DNA of 64,000 bases from Atherinomorus stipes (Eukaryota; Chordata; Actinopteri; Atheriniformes; Atherinidae), in the NCBI GenBank assembly GCA_023101725.1, contig JALJCO010012849.1, positions 930,001 through 994,000 on the forward strand, written 5' to 3'. The position numbers and the translations under genes were made by a program. Below the pieces are notes generated by a model, which did not search any database, was not told the DNA's origin, and worked only from the letters and a program-made list of their open reading frames with translations. Shown in pieces: positions 11,401-23,287 of this stretch (its first letter is position 1; each line of letters begins with the position of its first letter).

Positions 11401-11967
11401 CCCAGGTGGTGAAAACGAAGCGTAGCTGTGTGGTGAACAGTGAAAAGGATCCCCTCTTCAACTACAGGATGACATTTAAACTGCGACCGCAGCACTTAGA
11501 TGAGGCCTGTCTAAGGTTTGAGCTGCAGCAGCCAAGTGACAGCCGCTCAGGTGACCAGTTTACCTGCTTACTGCACAAAAACATGTTACTGTCATTATAC
11601 ATTTATTTGAATTTGCAGAAGGGAAAGATGCATTTGCTTTGAAATCATCTTTACAGATCCTTTTTCCTTGTTTATTTTAATGGCATTTACAATGATCACA
11701 GTATTGAACATTTTCCAATCAAAAGTCATTTTTGTGCTGTTTCTGTTAAAACAAGTAACTTTAAAAGGAATAACGTTAACAGAAGTTGGTTGTCCTCATC
11801 TTGGTTCTGTCTTTGCTTTACTTCCAGAACCTCCATCCCTGCTGGGAGTGCTGGTGGTGGGTCCCTTCATGTATGCCAGGGGTCTTCAGCTGCAGCACTG
11901 GATGGATATGATCAACAAGGCACAGGAGCCGGTCAAACTGTGGCACGGACTGGGCCGGGCCACATAG
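8404..11967 (+). CDS. syt15: Synaptotagmin-15 (eight coding exons, 416 aa)
   Basis: Coding exons: 8404-8410, 8488-8680, 8973-9130, 10564-10856, 10941-11108, 11174-11282, 11368-11550, 11828-11967. All have GT-AG borders and matching phases; total 1251 nt. The start is a 7-nt exon (ATGGCTG) joined over a 77-bp intron, giving MADQVLLLSVGL, which mirrors the MAEQ start of mammalian SYT15. An N-terminal membrane anchor (residues about 5-27) is followed by basic RRRKK and a linker. C2A covers about residues 138-272 and C2B about 274-400. The C-terminus VVGPFMYARG...HWMDM...WHGLGRAT is characteristic of SYT15. The C2 loops lack the SDP-type aspartates that bind calcium, so a Ca2+-independent trafficking role is expected, as known for SYT15. 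Possible poly(A) signal at 12064-12069. Confidence 0.92.
9804..10291. mobile_element. Tc1/mariner-type MITE in syt15 intron 3
   Basis: Inverted ends CAGTCGTCCCCAAAATTATTC and GAATAATTTTGAGACTG lie inside duplicated TA (9802-9803, 10292-10293). No transposase is readable inside, so it is non-autonomous. It sits in the largest syt15 intron and does not touch splice sites. Confidence 0.7.
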
Positions 11968-12329
11968 TTCCTGAGCTGGACTCACATGCAGCGTCTAAAA
12001 TAAAAATGTCAAATATTTCTATTCGTAAAAGTTAAGACAATTTACTGCTCCGCATACAAACAAAATAAAGGCACAAAGGGACTTTTAACTTACAGATGAT
12101 TTGACCTCTTTTTTTATTTTTAGGATTTAGTTTACTTTTGGTTTTTGTCTTGATCTAACAACATTTTATCAAATTTATCATCTGGCTTTATAGTGTCCTC
12201 TAGTAAGTTGGGAAAATTAGTACAATACTAAATTCTAAATTCTTGATATTTTCCCTAGAGCTTATTGGGTTTTTTCTTCCTTTGTTTGAAATTAAAAAAA
12301 CTATATGATGAAAAATTATATAATATTTT

Positions 12330-12525
12330 TTCCACGACCATACACCCACCACCAGTACTCCCATGTTCTGGAAGTAAAGCAAAGACAGAACCAAGATGAA
12401 GACAGACAATTCCTGTTGAAGTTGTTCTTTTTAAAGTTACTTGTTTAACAGAAACAGCACAAAAATAACTTTTGATTGGAAAATGTTCAATACTGTAATC
12501 TTTTGGGCATATTCATAAAATGTCG
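12330..12525 (-). repeat. Inverted partial duplicate of syt15 intron 7 end and exon 8 start
   Basis: The reverse complement matches about 11675-11862. Shared text includes TTACAGTATTGAACATTTTCC-like, GTGCTGTTTCTGTTAAACAAGT-like and CATCTTGGTTCTGTCTTTGC, then the acceptor CTTTACTTCCAGAAC, then exon-like GGGAGTACTGGTGGTGGGT. The copy diverges at both ends and is not coding. With the original it forms an inverted repeat of about 190 bp arms and a spacer near 470 bp. Confidence 0.85.
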
Positions 12526-12838
12526 AAATGAATGTTAAACTGTGCTAGATTCAGTTTTAATCTAAAAAAAAAAAGGCTTCTCTGCAAATAAATGTATTTT
12601 GTCATCTTGAAAGAAATCAAAATAACTCAACAAATGAGTCACCTTACTCTCTTTCAATCTCATAAGGATTGAGAGGATCCTCATTTAAAAGTGGTTTTAT
12701 CAACCTTACAATATTAATCCCTTTTTTGTGATTGTTGCGTTGTCGCTCTTCTTTTGTTATCATTCAAGTGCAAACATAAAGAAAGTATAATGGGGGGAAA
12801 TGAGAGCAGGCATTTTCTTCGTCTCTTCCTGATGATGT

Positions 12839-12852
12839 CCAGCAGGGGGCGC
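12839..12852 (+). promoter_or_regulatory. CTCF-like binding motif upstream of nat9
   Basis: CCAGCAGGGGGCGC fits the core vertebrate CTCF consensus (CCASYAGRKGGCRS) at every position. It lies 131 bp before the nat9 ATG, between syt15 and nat9. Confidence 0.6.
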
Positions 12853-12982
12853 CTATCGCCTCTCTCACGCTGAGCGCAGCCGCAGTTTAAACCGTCGAGT
12901 TTGCATGAGGAAGCCCAGCATGAGCCAGCTGGGCATGGACCGAGTATCCCCGAGTCTGTAAACTCGTATCTGACTCGTCACA

Positions 12983-15142
12983 ATGAAGATTAATGAAAAT
13001 ACTTTACTGGAGGGACACAAAGTCGTGTTGGTTCCTTATAATGCAGAGCACGTGCCCAGGTAATTCCGTAATTAACCGTGTTCTGTCGTCTTTTGTTCTC
13101 AGATGGATAAAACAACACGACCTCGGTGTACATTTATCATTTTGTTTGTAAATATTCTCAAATATTAAAACAGCGTTCTGCTCAAACAACAAACTAAACT
13201 TGTAAATTATCAAAATGGTTAAAGGATAACTAAACAACGCAGAAAATGTAGAAAGATTTTCTTGCATGTATGCACAAATGATGAAAAGATGAGCAATGTG
13301 CATCTTAATTAGTATTTTTCAGAAATACAGTTCACACTGAAGGTAAAAGTATAATTTCCATAAATCCATTGTGAAATAAATGTCTTTTTACCTTTATTTT
13401 TTCTTAATGTTTTTCTACTTGCATGACAATGAGTTACTTATGTGATACTGGAGTCCCACACTGATGAACACAGCAAGTGCTTGGTGAGAAAAACTGGGAG
13501 TACAATATGAAAGGAGAGTTATCTACCGCTGTACCAGTCTGCCCAGTTTTCCATTATTACAAAGGCTGTCAAAAACTTCTTTCTTTGCTTTGCTTGGGAT
13601 TCTGTGGGCTCCATGTGACACACCTGCCTGTACAAATTAAACTATATTGTTCAATAAAACCTTGTCAGGTTTCCACTCTTGCAGACTCTTGGTAATTTGT
13701 AAGGGACAATGCACATTAATAAACGTGCAACAAAGAGGTAAATATGCTGGATTTAGCAGGGAGCTTATTTCCATCCACAGTCAATGATTCTTTAATTTCA
13801 ATTAAACCCTTTTTTGAATGACTGTTACAGTAAACAATACTTAAAAAACACACACATTACAAACAGTGAATCAGTCACAACTTTGTTCTTTGGCATCAGG
13901 ATGTAGTTCAAGTTAAGCTTGTGGGTCCATCTTTTTCCTTCAGGTATCATGAATGGATGAAGTCTCCTGAGCTGCAGCAGCTGACCGCTTCAGAGCCGCT
14001 GACCCTGGAGCAGGAGTTCGACATGCAGAGGAGCTGGAGGGAAGATAATGACAGTAGGGGGTCATCAGTTTGCCCTTTGCACAAAAAAACTCACATATAT
14101 AAATGCTCTCAATAAGTCAATAAGTACAGCTTAACAACTTACACATTGCTCATCAAATTTCCAGGTTGTAACCCTCGGCCTTTAGGGATTGAAGAGTAAT
14201 CAGTTACGTTCAGTAAAGTTGTAAATAACTGATCCTGAAGTCAGGAACAACCTTTGGATTGTAAATGTTACCTTCCCAGAATGCACGTTCATCATCTTGG
14301 ACAAGCAGCAGTGGGCAGACACCCGTGTGCAGGAGGAGCAGTGCATGGTGGGAGATGTCAACATCTTCCTGACCGACCCCACAGACCCATCGCTGGCAGA
14401 GCTGGAGGTCATGGTAGCAGGTGACACACCACCTCGTCCTGACAGCTGTTTGGTTTTTATATGTTGAAAAACACTGGATCCTCACAGTGGAGCTGTCTTG
14501 TTTTTAACAGAGCCGAGTTTCAGAGGAAAAGGCATCGGGAAGGAAGTGACGTGCATGATGATGTGCTACGGTGAGCAGCCAATCAGAGTTGTCGGTGGAT
14601 TTTAAAATCAAGGCTAAAAAATTGCAACTAAATGTATTTTTTTTATAGAAACAGCTTTTAAATTGCACCATTTCTTCTTGACCCCACTTTGACAGATGGA
14701 TCACCTTTATCTTAATAGTTTGATATTAACTGTAATTAAAATCAAATTCTCCGCATGGAGGCATGATGTAGTTAGAAGTGGGAAAAATAAGGCTGCTCTG
14801 GCTTATAAAACTTGTCCTCCATCAGGAGTCACCAAACTTGGGATCCGAAAGTTTCAAGCAAAAATCGGGCTGGACAATCAGATCAGCATCGCCATGTTCA
14901 AGAAGCTGCACTTTCAGGAGGTAAAAACCCCGTGTTGTAACGTGACAGGGTTAGGCTAAAAATTATGAATCATACAGCTGTGTGTGTTGCAGGTGTCGGT
15001 GTGTAAAGTGTTTAAAGAAGTGACCCTGGAGTTGACGGTGGATGAGTCCGTTCAGACGAAGCTGCAGGAGGATGCGTCCCACATGAAAGAAAGAGACTAC
15101 AGAGAAACCTGCGGCAACAGAAACAAGCTGGTTTCACAGTAA
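12983..15142 (+). CDS. nat9: N-acetyltransferase 9 (six exons, 210 aa)
   Basis: Exons: 12983-13059, 13944-14053, 14280-14420, 14511-14570, 14826-14920, 14993-15142. Every junction is GT-AG and the phases agree (633 nt with TAA stop). The protein is a GNAT-fold acetyltransferase. The N-terminus MKINENTLLEGHKVVLVPYN, the segment YHEWMKSPELQQLTASEPLT and KCTFIILDKQQW are typical of NAT9. The acetyl-CoA P-loop is RGKGIGKE (about residues 114-121), followed by GVTKLGIRKFQAKIGLDNQ and MFKKLHF. Length equals the family norm (about 207 aa in human). NAT9 has been linked to tubulin N-acetylation and microtubule stability; that role is family knowledge. The ATG was chosen because it gives the conserved start and follows a GC-rich promoter-like stretch. 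Possible poly(A) signal AATAAA at 15386-15391. Confidence 0.95.
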
Positions 15143-15410
15143 CGTGTGGAGCTCAGCTGAACTCTCGTCTTCAAGACGTGATGCAGATGCACTTGGAGAA
15201 GTAAAACCGCAGGACAAGCTGGAAAATGGAGCTTGTCAGGCAAAAGCTTTGAGTCAGGGTTCAAGAAACTTTATTTAACTGTGTCTTGGACCAAATTAAC
15301 CGGTCCAGGTAAAAAAAAAAAATGTGGATAAATATTTTTGTATTAAATCTATAAAATGTGCATTTCCTCTTCCACACAACCACATAATAAATATGATTTA
15401 TTTTTATTCG

Positions 15411-15530
15411 AGGGGGGGGGGTTGCCGCCCAAGAAGAAGGTGGAATCGGGGGGGGGTAATCAACCCCGGGGGTCCTCGGGCCGCCCCAAAATGTATACCA
15501 AGGAGGGCGCGGGCCGCCCGGCCAAGATGT
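15411..15530. other. G/C-homopolymer-rich anomalous segment
   Basis: Contains runs of nine to ten G (about 15412-15421 and 15449-15456), CCCCGGGGG and GGGCCGCCCGGCC, inside AT-rich flanks. It starts about 20 bases after the presumed nat9 poly(A) signal. No gene is recognisable. It could be a G-quadruplex-forming terminator-like element or a sequencing/assembly artefact. Confidence 0.6.
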
Positions 15531-15876
15531 TTATTTGTGCTGAAGATACAGAACTTTACCAAAGTCTTAAAACAGCCTTTGTTTTTTTACATGTAGCTTC
15601 CAAACATCCCTGTAATCCTTTCATGTGGTCTTAATCAATATTTCTCCATGCCCATTGTAGTCTAGTCCTTTTATTTCACCCTTTTCAGAGAAAAATGTTT
15701 CTTTTTTTGGATTAAGTTACTGAGCACTGACCTGTGAATCATTCAAGCATGAGGAAAGCACATATTTTAAAGGATGAGCCAGTGTTGCATCTACAAATTA
15801 CCCATGTCACACTGTGTCCTTATGCATGGTTTATACCTGGAACCTGTCATAATGACATGGTTTGTTCACATTTACA

Positions 15877-15985
15877 GTGGGTACGGGAAGTATTCACACT
15901 TTGTTTCATTGCAGCCATTCGCCAAAATGAAAAAAAAAAAGGTAATTTTATTTCTCGTTATTGTATACTCAGCACCCCATCTTGA
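15877..15985. mobile_element. Tc1-type transposon end fragment
   Basis: TACAGTGGGTACGGGAAGTATTCACACTTTGTTTCATTGCAGCCATT is close to the common fish Tc1 terminal sequence that begins TACAGTGGGTACGGAAAGTA. The partner end was not found, so it is a fragment. Confidence 0.6.
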
Positions 15986-16969
15986 CCAAAAAAACCCCCA
16001 AACAAACAAACAAAAAAAAACCAGAAATGTAGGGGAAAAAAATGGTCATAAGAAAATGGTTAGAAAATTAAGCCCTGAATAAGGGGAATACCCAGAGAAA
16101 AACATGTAATTTTTTTCATGTTTTCTATTTGATGATGTATTTTAGGCTCCTCGCTCTTCCTTCCACCATTTCAATTCCTAAAATGCATCTGGAGGTTTGA
16201 AGAGAGGATTGAGGAGGCTTGTTGGAGGAGCTGAGACGCACAGGTGTATCTAGCCTAAGGATAATAGATTTGATCACATTTTTGTTTTTCATAATAATAA
16301 ATCAGTAAGTTATTACAAAACAAAGTGCAGATGGCGCTGCTTTGCTATTTGTTATATTGAAACTAGTCTGTGCTTGAATTGGAGGCACCAAAGAGAAGAT
16401 TGTTTGCATTTTGACTCATGAATGTAAATCCTTAAAGCAGAACATCAGCACCAAGTGCTTTAAAGTTAAACCACTGGTGTAAAATCAGATTTAAAAAAAG
16501 TTCAGTTTTGTGTTTACATTCAGTATCATAACCTTATGGTGTTAAAGTCAGAACAGCTACGTGTCAGAAGCAGTCAGGATGGTGACTAAAATAAAAAGCC
16601 TTCAAGAACAGTGAGTGTCGTATTTCAGGCTTAAAAATTTTGGTGCACAAATAAGGATTTGTTAGTGCCCTAACTGGCATTTAATGATAAATCATGTCAG
16701 AAAGAGTGTTTCTATCCTCTGAGCCACAGACAATAATCAGATTGCAGCACATCTCTTGTACATTACAACAAACATATTTGGCTCATATTTCTCTTAATTG
16801 CGTCTTCACTCTGCAGCATCTTTCCTCATTTTCTTGTTGGAAAGGCTGGAGGTAAAGGTCACACACCAGATGCTGAGTTTTATTGCTCTAATGCCTGTTA
16901 TATTGCAGGCTCTCAAACCTCAGTGGGCATTGCATGAAAAATCTCCCTGACAATTACGTTTTTATTGTA

Positions 16970-17115
16970 CAGTAGAGCAAATGTGGCAGGACAAACGAGG
17001 ACTCGAGCCCTAGACTGCTGGGTGGGAGTCATGCATGCTAACCTGTCAGCCAACAGGACATCCCCGCCAGGGTGCATGATGAGACATGGCGACAGGGCCG
17101 TCAACTGCCACACAA
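16970..17115 (-). repeat. tRNA-derived SINE-like fragment
   Basis: On the minus strand it shows a box-B-like GGGCTCGAGTCCTC, and aligns with the better preserved copy at 46009-46175 (shared GAGTCATGCATGCTAACC versus AAGTCATACACGCTGACC, then TCAGCCAA, then GGGC near the end). Confidence 0.5.
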
Positions 17116-19006
17116 ACCCTGGCTGTAGAATCAGATATGTTGATGTATGTAGTCTGTGCTGCATCAGGACCTTTTGTGCCCTGTTCTCATTTGTAAATGA
17201 GGGTTGTTTCCTACCTGAGAGAAGGTGTTGGACTGAATCCCCCTTTTGCTTGCTTCTCAAACTGTAAAATTTCCATAAAAATCTGCTGTAATGTCCAATT
17301 TCACATCTACAGTCATCACATTGGATGAAAATTTCATCAGACTAATGCTAACTGCGGCAGCCGGCTTAATACTTATTTTGCTCCCATAATAGACGGTTTA
17401 TACTCTCGTGTTTCATCAAAGGAGCTCATTCACAGTTCCGCTCGTAGAAGTGATGATAATCAGGAAATGGCTCCGAATCATCACGCAAGATTGATCTGAT
17501 GTGTCATCTGATGGGATATTTACTCATGTGGATGTAAATCTCTCCATCAGAGAATAAGATTTTAAGAAGAATACAATCAGGTTTAACATCAGAAGTTCAG
17601 ACTGTAAGGAATAAGCACTTTTCTGTTTATTCTGTTTTATTTTAAAAACAACTGCTTTTAATTATATTGATGTATCAATATATACATATATTTTTAAAAA
17701 ATTTAATTTTACTTTTAAAAAAAAAAATCCCATTATTTTAAGTGAGTTTAAGGATACCTCATTCACCGTTTGTTGCCTCCAAGCAGTGGTGTGCTACATT
17801 TGGTACCCAAGTCATACCATTGGTTTCTTTACATACTCATGTTGTAGATTCAGATTAAAACAAGATACTGAGATTTAATTAAAATATTTTCATGAAGACA
17901 TTAACTCTGGCCATACAATGGTATTTTTAGGGGGTGTGTGTGTGTTTGCATCTTGTGTTTCAGTGTGAAGCCGAATAAATCTGACATAACTACTCTCTGT
18001 CAAACTTCAGGAAACAGTAAGGAAACTGTTGAATGCGTAACAGGTAATATCGCTTGTAGCATTTTACATCTGGAGTGCATCTCTAAGATTGTTTCCAGTT
18101 GTACAAGATTTGCTGCTAAGAAGTGTTTTAGAACAAAAAAATAAATGTATTCGACATTTTTTTCCAGTTGTCTGAAAAACAAAATATTATAGGACCAAAA
18201 ATGGAATAACTTAATAAAGGGAGTTTATTTACCACAACTGTGTATAATCATTTGTCATCTGGAATAAATGGCCGTTCAATTTACTGCTGTATAATGTCTA
18301 CTTGTTTTCTTTAATCTCTGATGGGAAATTGTAAAGTTTTTTTTTTCCATTTTCATTTAATTTGTCCTTGTTTCAATCCTGTATTATCCATTAAGTTTAA
18401 TACTGGGGTTTCACTGAGGTAAAAGTTGTTTGTTACAACAAAACAATCCCTTAATGCAACAACCACAACAGTATGTCTTTCAGTGCATAACCATTTAATG
18501 ATGCTAACAATGTTTGAGCATGGACAAAGCAGGGCAAGAACCAAAGTAGCAAAGACTTTTTTTTTTTTTTTTTTAAAGAAATAAGTTGCAAGAAAAAGAG
18601 GCATTTTAGATCATGTGTCCCATTATCTGTTGATCACAGGAACATTGAGGGACTGGGTCAAAGAGAAGTCAGATACTCATGAAAACATGATACAGCTGCA
18701 CAGACGATGTCCAGGTTACAGATTAGACATGATTTAGGAAAGTTTTGCTGGTATGTGCGGGAAATTTTTCCATCAACAGTGCGACGGGTTCCCATGCAGT
18801 CTTTGTCAGATGAAAATTAAAAGAACTTAAAATTTTCCGAAACAACATTTAGCTCAGTCAGAGTTAGGACTGATTATTGTTAATGAGAGTAGATTTACTG
18901 TTTTTACCACAGAAGTCAAATTTCAGAAATTTCCCTTTCCTCACTGTCCAGAAATAAATACAAATTGGTGACGACAGACTGGAAAAATGCACCCAACCAA
19001 AAATAA

Positions 19007-19739
19007 TAGGGATGCACGGTATAATCAGCCCCCTACCGGTATCGGCCTATATTGGCCTTAAAACTGAGTATCGGACATCGGCCACCCCACCGATATTTAA
19101 CCGCTCAGCCCGCTGTTTTTAAAGTCTAAAAAACCCCAAAAGTTCTCCTTCTTCAAAAACTTCTTTTTTATAGACTTTAAAACTTCTAAAGAGTAGGGGT
19201 GGGAAAAAATATCGATACACTGAAAAATTGTGATATTTTCATATACTGATATCATATTGACATCTAAAAACACTGTATCGATCTATTTTACAAACAAAAT
19301 CTTGCAATATTTCATCGTTCTGTTATGAAATCTTGCAAGAATTCACAAAAATTTCGCAATATTTTCATACACTGATATCATTTTAACATTTAAAAATGCG
19401 GCATCAACCTATTTTACTAACGAAATCTCGCAAAAAGTCACAAAATATTGAAAGGAGTTTGTAACAACGATGAAATCTGATGAGATTTTCTAAGTAAAAT
19501 AGCTCAATACCGCATTTTTAAATGTCAATATCAGCATATGAAGATATCGCGATATTTCAATGTATCAATATTTTTTCCCCACCCCTATTTTTCAAAGTGT
19601 CTGAAACAGATAACAAAACTGCTATTTCCAATGACTGCTTATTTTTTTAGCTTTAATATTGGTATCGATTATCGGCCACATGAGTTTTAAAATATTGGCA
19701 TATCGGATATCCGACAAAATTCCAGTATCGTGCATCCCA
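19007..19739. mobile_element. Composite hAT-like non-autonomous element (copy 1)
   Basis: Outer inverted ends TAGGGATGCACGGTATA and CAGTATCGTGCATCCCA. Inside (19194-19587) sits a second element with ends TAGGGGTGGGAAAAAATATC and ATTTTTTCCCCACCCCTA. The same nested arrangement recurs at 40316-41705. No transposase. Confidence 0.75.
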
Positions 19740-20792
19740 AAACAATAATAATGTATTAAAGTCTGTAAAATCTAGGATTTTGAAGACCAATGAATATATG
19801 AGTTAATTGTGAAACATAAAGGGTTTTTCCAAACATACTCTGTGTAAATAATAAAAGAAAAAAAGTTTGACATGAATTCATCAATAGTGATTTTTTTTTT
19901 TCATTCAAAAACACTAAAAAACTATCAAGGTTTGGGGGTCACACTTGCAGTTGTTTGTCATAAATTAACAAACTAAGCATTTTTGGGTCTTAACTAGAGT
20001 CACATCCAACTCTGGGAAGTTGTGATGGTCGTGTTTTAACTGTGAGATTAATGATTACTCAAGAAAACTGATCATTTGAACAGGTTATTGATATAAATAA
20101 CTCGTTTACAGACTTGATAAAAAAGCTTCCGTAAATATCCTTATGAACTTGATCATATGAAACTCAGATTTTAGTGAGGTGGACATTTTGCTCTCTGGTT
20201 TAATGTCTATAAACAACCTTCTGCATCTTTGGCAAAATATGCGCCTGTTTATCAGCTGGGCTTCTGTTTGCTTTCCAGATGGTGTATTAGCTGTGAAATT
20301 TGACACATACAATGAAGAATATGAAGTTCTCCACATGCTCAGACTGCCACATCGAACTCTGGCAGATGCACATTTCTGACTGGCAGCAAACATGTGACTC
20401 AACACTCCAGTGCAGCACAGACAGGGCCACATGCGCAACATGTCTCAGGTGCAGCCTGCGCTCCAGGTAATGCACCTGCGGGTCAAAACGCAGCTCACAC
20501 GGAGACATTTCACGCGATAACTTTTTAAAAACAAGCTGTTGTACAAAGAGGGTACAAGAGTGACGACAATTCCATAGGAATTTAAAATGGTTTGAACACA
20601 TTTCTTCCCCCATTCGTCTATCTGTGCAGACGTCGCACCTCCCAGCACCACAAACGGGGCGAAGGGAAGCAGGGCTGCCCGTTTTGATGATTGCTGCATG
20701 TAAAAAAAAAAGAAAAAAAAAAAAACAAATCCCCGGATCCACAGGTTAGAGTGGAAACCTGCACCTCTGGGCTCTGATGGATGCATATGTGT

Positions 20793-23218
20793 TTAGTTCT
20801 TAGATGTTTGCGTAGATTCGAGAAGCTCTTTCGCCGCAGATGACAGATTTTGCAGCAGCTGTCTGACCACGCCCTCCTGCACTTTGGCCCATGATAGGCT
20901 GTCGTCGATGGCGGCGTTGATCGGCACGCACACGGCCTCCTTCTGCAGATCGGTCAGCCGGCAGGCGGCAGCAACGCCAGCCAATCCCAGCACCAGCAGG
21001 AGGAGGAGCTTAAACATCAAGCCAATGAAAGAGCGGCGAGGTTTAGGTGCCGGTTCCACGACCACCTTTTTATCTGCTGAGACGAGAAACGTTCCACATT
21101 CAGCCTTCAAAGAGAAAAATATCTCATCCAGGAGGAGAGCAGAACTATCCTTTATCTCACCTGCTGCCTGTCCATTTTTCTTCATCTTCCTCTCCTCATT
21201 CTTCTTCTTCTGTTGCTCCTGCGCAGCCACGGCTGCCATTTGAGCGTTGTACTCCTTCCTCCTCTTCTCCTTCTCTTCCGCTTTCTCCCGTTTACGAGCC
21301 TCCCTCTCTCTGGCCTCCCGCTCCCTCTGCCTCGCCTCCCTCTTCTTCTCCAGCTCTTGATAGATGAAGAAAACACGTTTAAATCAGAGATCACAATCAT
21401 ATTTGTTCATAAAGAGGATGCTCATAATTCTTGGAGCTTTTTTTTTTTCTTTTAGGGTAACCTTTGACAAATTAGATAAATATTCCCATGATAATCCCTT
21501 TTAAGAAAACTCTGAATTATAATGCAGATGAATTACAATCACAACCTTTATACAGATGTTCTTTTAAATAGATTTAGATTAAAACATTCAGGGGGAAAAT
21601 GAGTTATATACATGATTAATGGATTCTTTGTTTGGTATTGTCTCATGTTTTTGATTGCACCTTGATAAAACTAAATGAATATCATTTACAGACACTTTAA
21701 CTGTGACATAAATGAATAATAAAAAAGTAAATAAATAGAAAACATCTCCTTTTTAGCTAAATGTGGCCCAAAGGTTTTTTCTTTTAGTAACCATCTGTGG
21801 GGTTGCTGCAAGTTTATCTTATTTTCTCCCCCAATGATCCACTGTGTGGGATTATATAATCTTCTGTTATGTCTATCTTCACCCTGCCCAATTATCACAT
21901 TTAAGTTCTTTGAAAAAAAACAAAAACAAAAACAACTCTTCATTTAAATTACATATCGTATTTTTTAATAAATCCTCCAATCATAAAACATATGTTTTGC
22001 AGAAGAGTTTCAGTTTTGTTTCATGATTTAACAAAAGCTGAGCACAATAATCCGCATAAAGAGCAAGAACTATAAAGATAACTATAAAAAGATGGTTGTT
22101 AATATTTTCTAAGTGAAATTGGATGATGGATCCTACAATAAAATTAAATTGTTTTTTTGCTTTTTTATTACTATAATTACTACTTTGGCCAATTTTGATC
22201 AAGATGGTGTGAAACTATTTTCTCCTTAAATCGCTCAGTCTTGACTACAGATTTACATCTATTGAATGTTATCATGATTTCAACCTGAAAGTTGCAGGAA
22301 AACTCGTTGCTCAGTGTCCTTTAGGACTGATGGGATCCTGACAACTACAAAAGTATGAATTAAGTGTCTTTACAAACAAATTGATCTGTTAAATGACTGT
22401 TAGAAGCTTCTGTTATATGTTGCTAGTGTGCAACATACAGCTGAGGACTCTGTTTGTGGCCTGTGTAGAGTTTTACTGAGCAGAAATAAAGGGCATATTT
22501 TCATTAGTGGGCAGGTGTTACTGAGTTCTTTAAAAAAAACACAACACAAAAAAACTGAACATTTTTACTGAAAAATACACAATGGGATCTGATCTCTCTA
22601 CAATTGCCTGCAAATTCACTACTACAGTGACACACATCACGTCTCAGTAAGTTATTGATCACAAAAGATCTCTGATCTTCAGAGTCTGAACAATCACAAG
22701 ACTGCAAATCTCTGATAACTGGCATACTGTGTAAACAAGTTTGTTTGTTTTTTTAAATGACAAACTTTTCCAAAGTTCTCAAATAATAAACTCTTTCTTA
22801 AAGAGAACTTCTTAATTGGCTCTGTAATTGGTATTAATAAAGTATATCTTTATCTTTTTATATTCTTCTCATCTTTCTTTTTAATTTAGTGATGGTCACA
22901 ACTTTTGAATCAAGTTCTTGAAGTTACTTTGTGTAAAATCATTTCCAGAAACTCACCCTTTTCCCTCAAAAGGCGTTTCTCTCGTGCACGATCGACCTCA
23001 TCCTGAATCTCTCTCATGTGCTGCAGAACCTGAAAAACATGACTTTTAGTTTTGGATGCTTCTGTTTTGATTCTCTGTGTGAATCAGCTGATCAGTGCGT
23101 CTCCGTCACCTTGGAGGCACACTGTTTGCACTGCTTCTCATCCAGGCAGTCTCCTGCTGCTTTGGCCAGGCCGGGCTCCAACGGGTTATCCTTCAGATCC
23201 AACCACTTCAGGCTCTGA

Positions 23219-23287
<69 letters not shown>

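Larger units (their letters stand above)
11968..12982. other. syt15 3' flank and nat9 promoter region
   Basis: Contains the syt15 poly(A) signal, the inverted copy of syt15 intron 7/exon 8 (12330-12525), a CTCF-like motif and, from about 12840, GC-richer DNA that likely holds the nat9 promoter. No other gene is visible. Confidence 0.55.
15531..20792. other. Intergenic region between nat9 and lrrc59
   Basis: No exon with convincing splice sites and homology was found. The genes on either side converge (nat9 plus, lrrc59 minus), so this is mostly 3' flank. It holds a Tc1 end fragment (15877-15985), a tRNA-SINE-like fragment (16970-17115), a composite hAT-like element (19007-19739) and several A or T homopolymers. 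The rest is AT-rich and featureless. Confidence 0.6.

Noticed and set aside
20287..20786. Minus-strand open frames of 151 and 113 aa next to lrrc59
   Set aside because: Composition is random-looking, with no domain. They lie in the 3' flank of lrrc59 and read through an A/T homopolymer.
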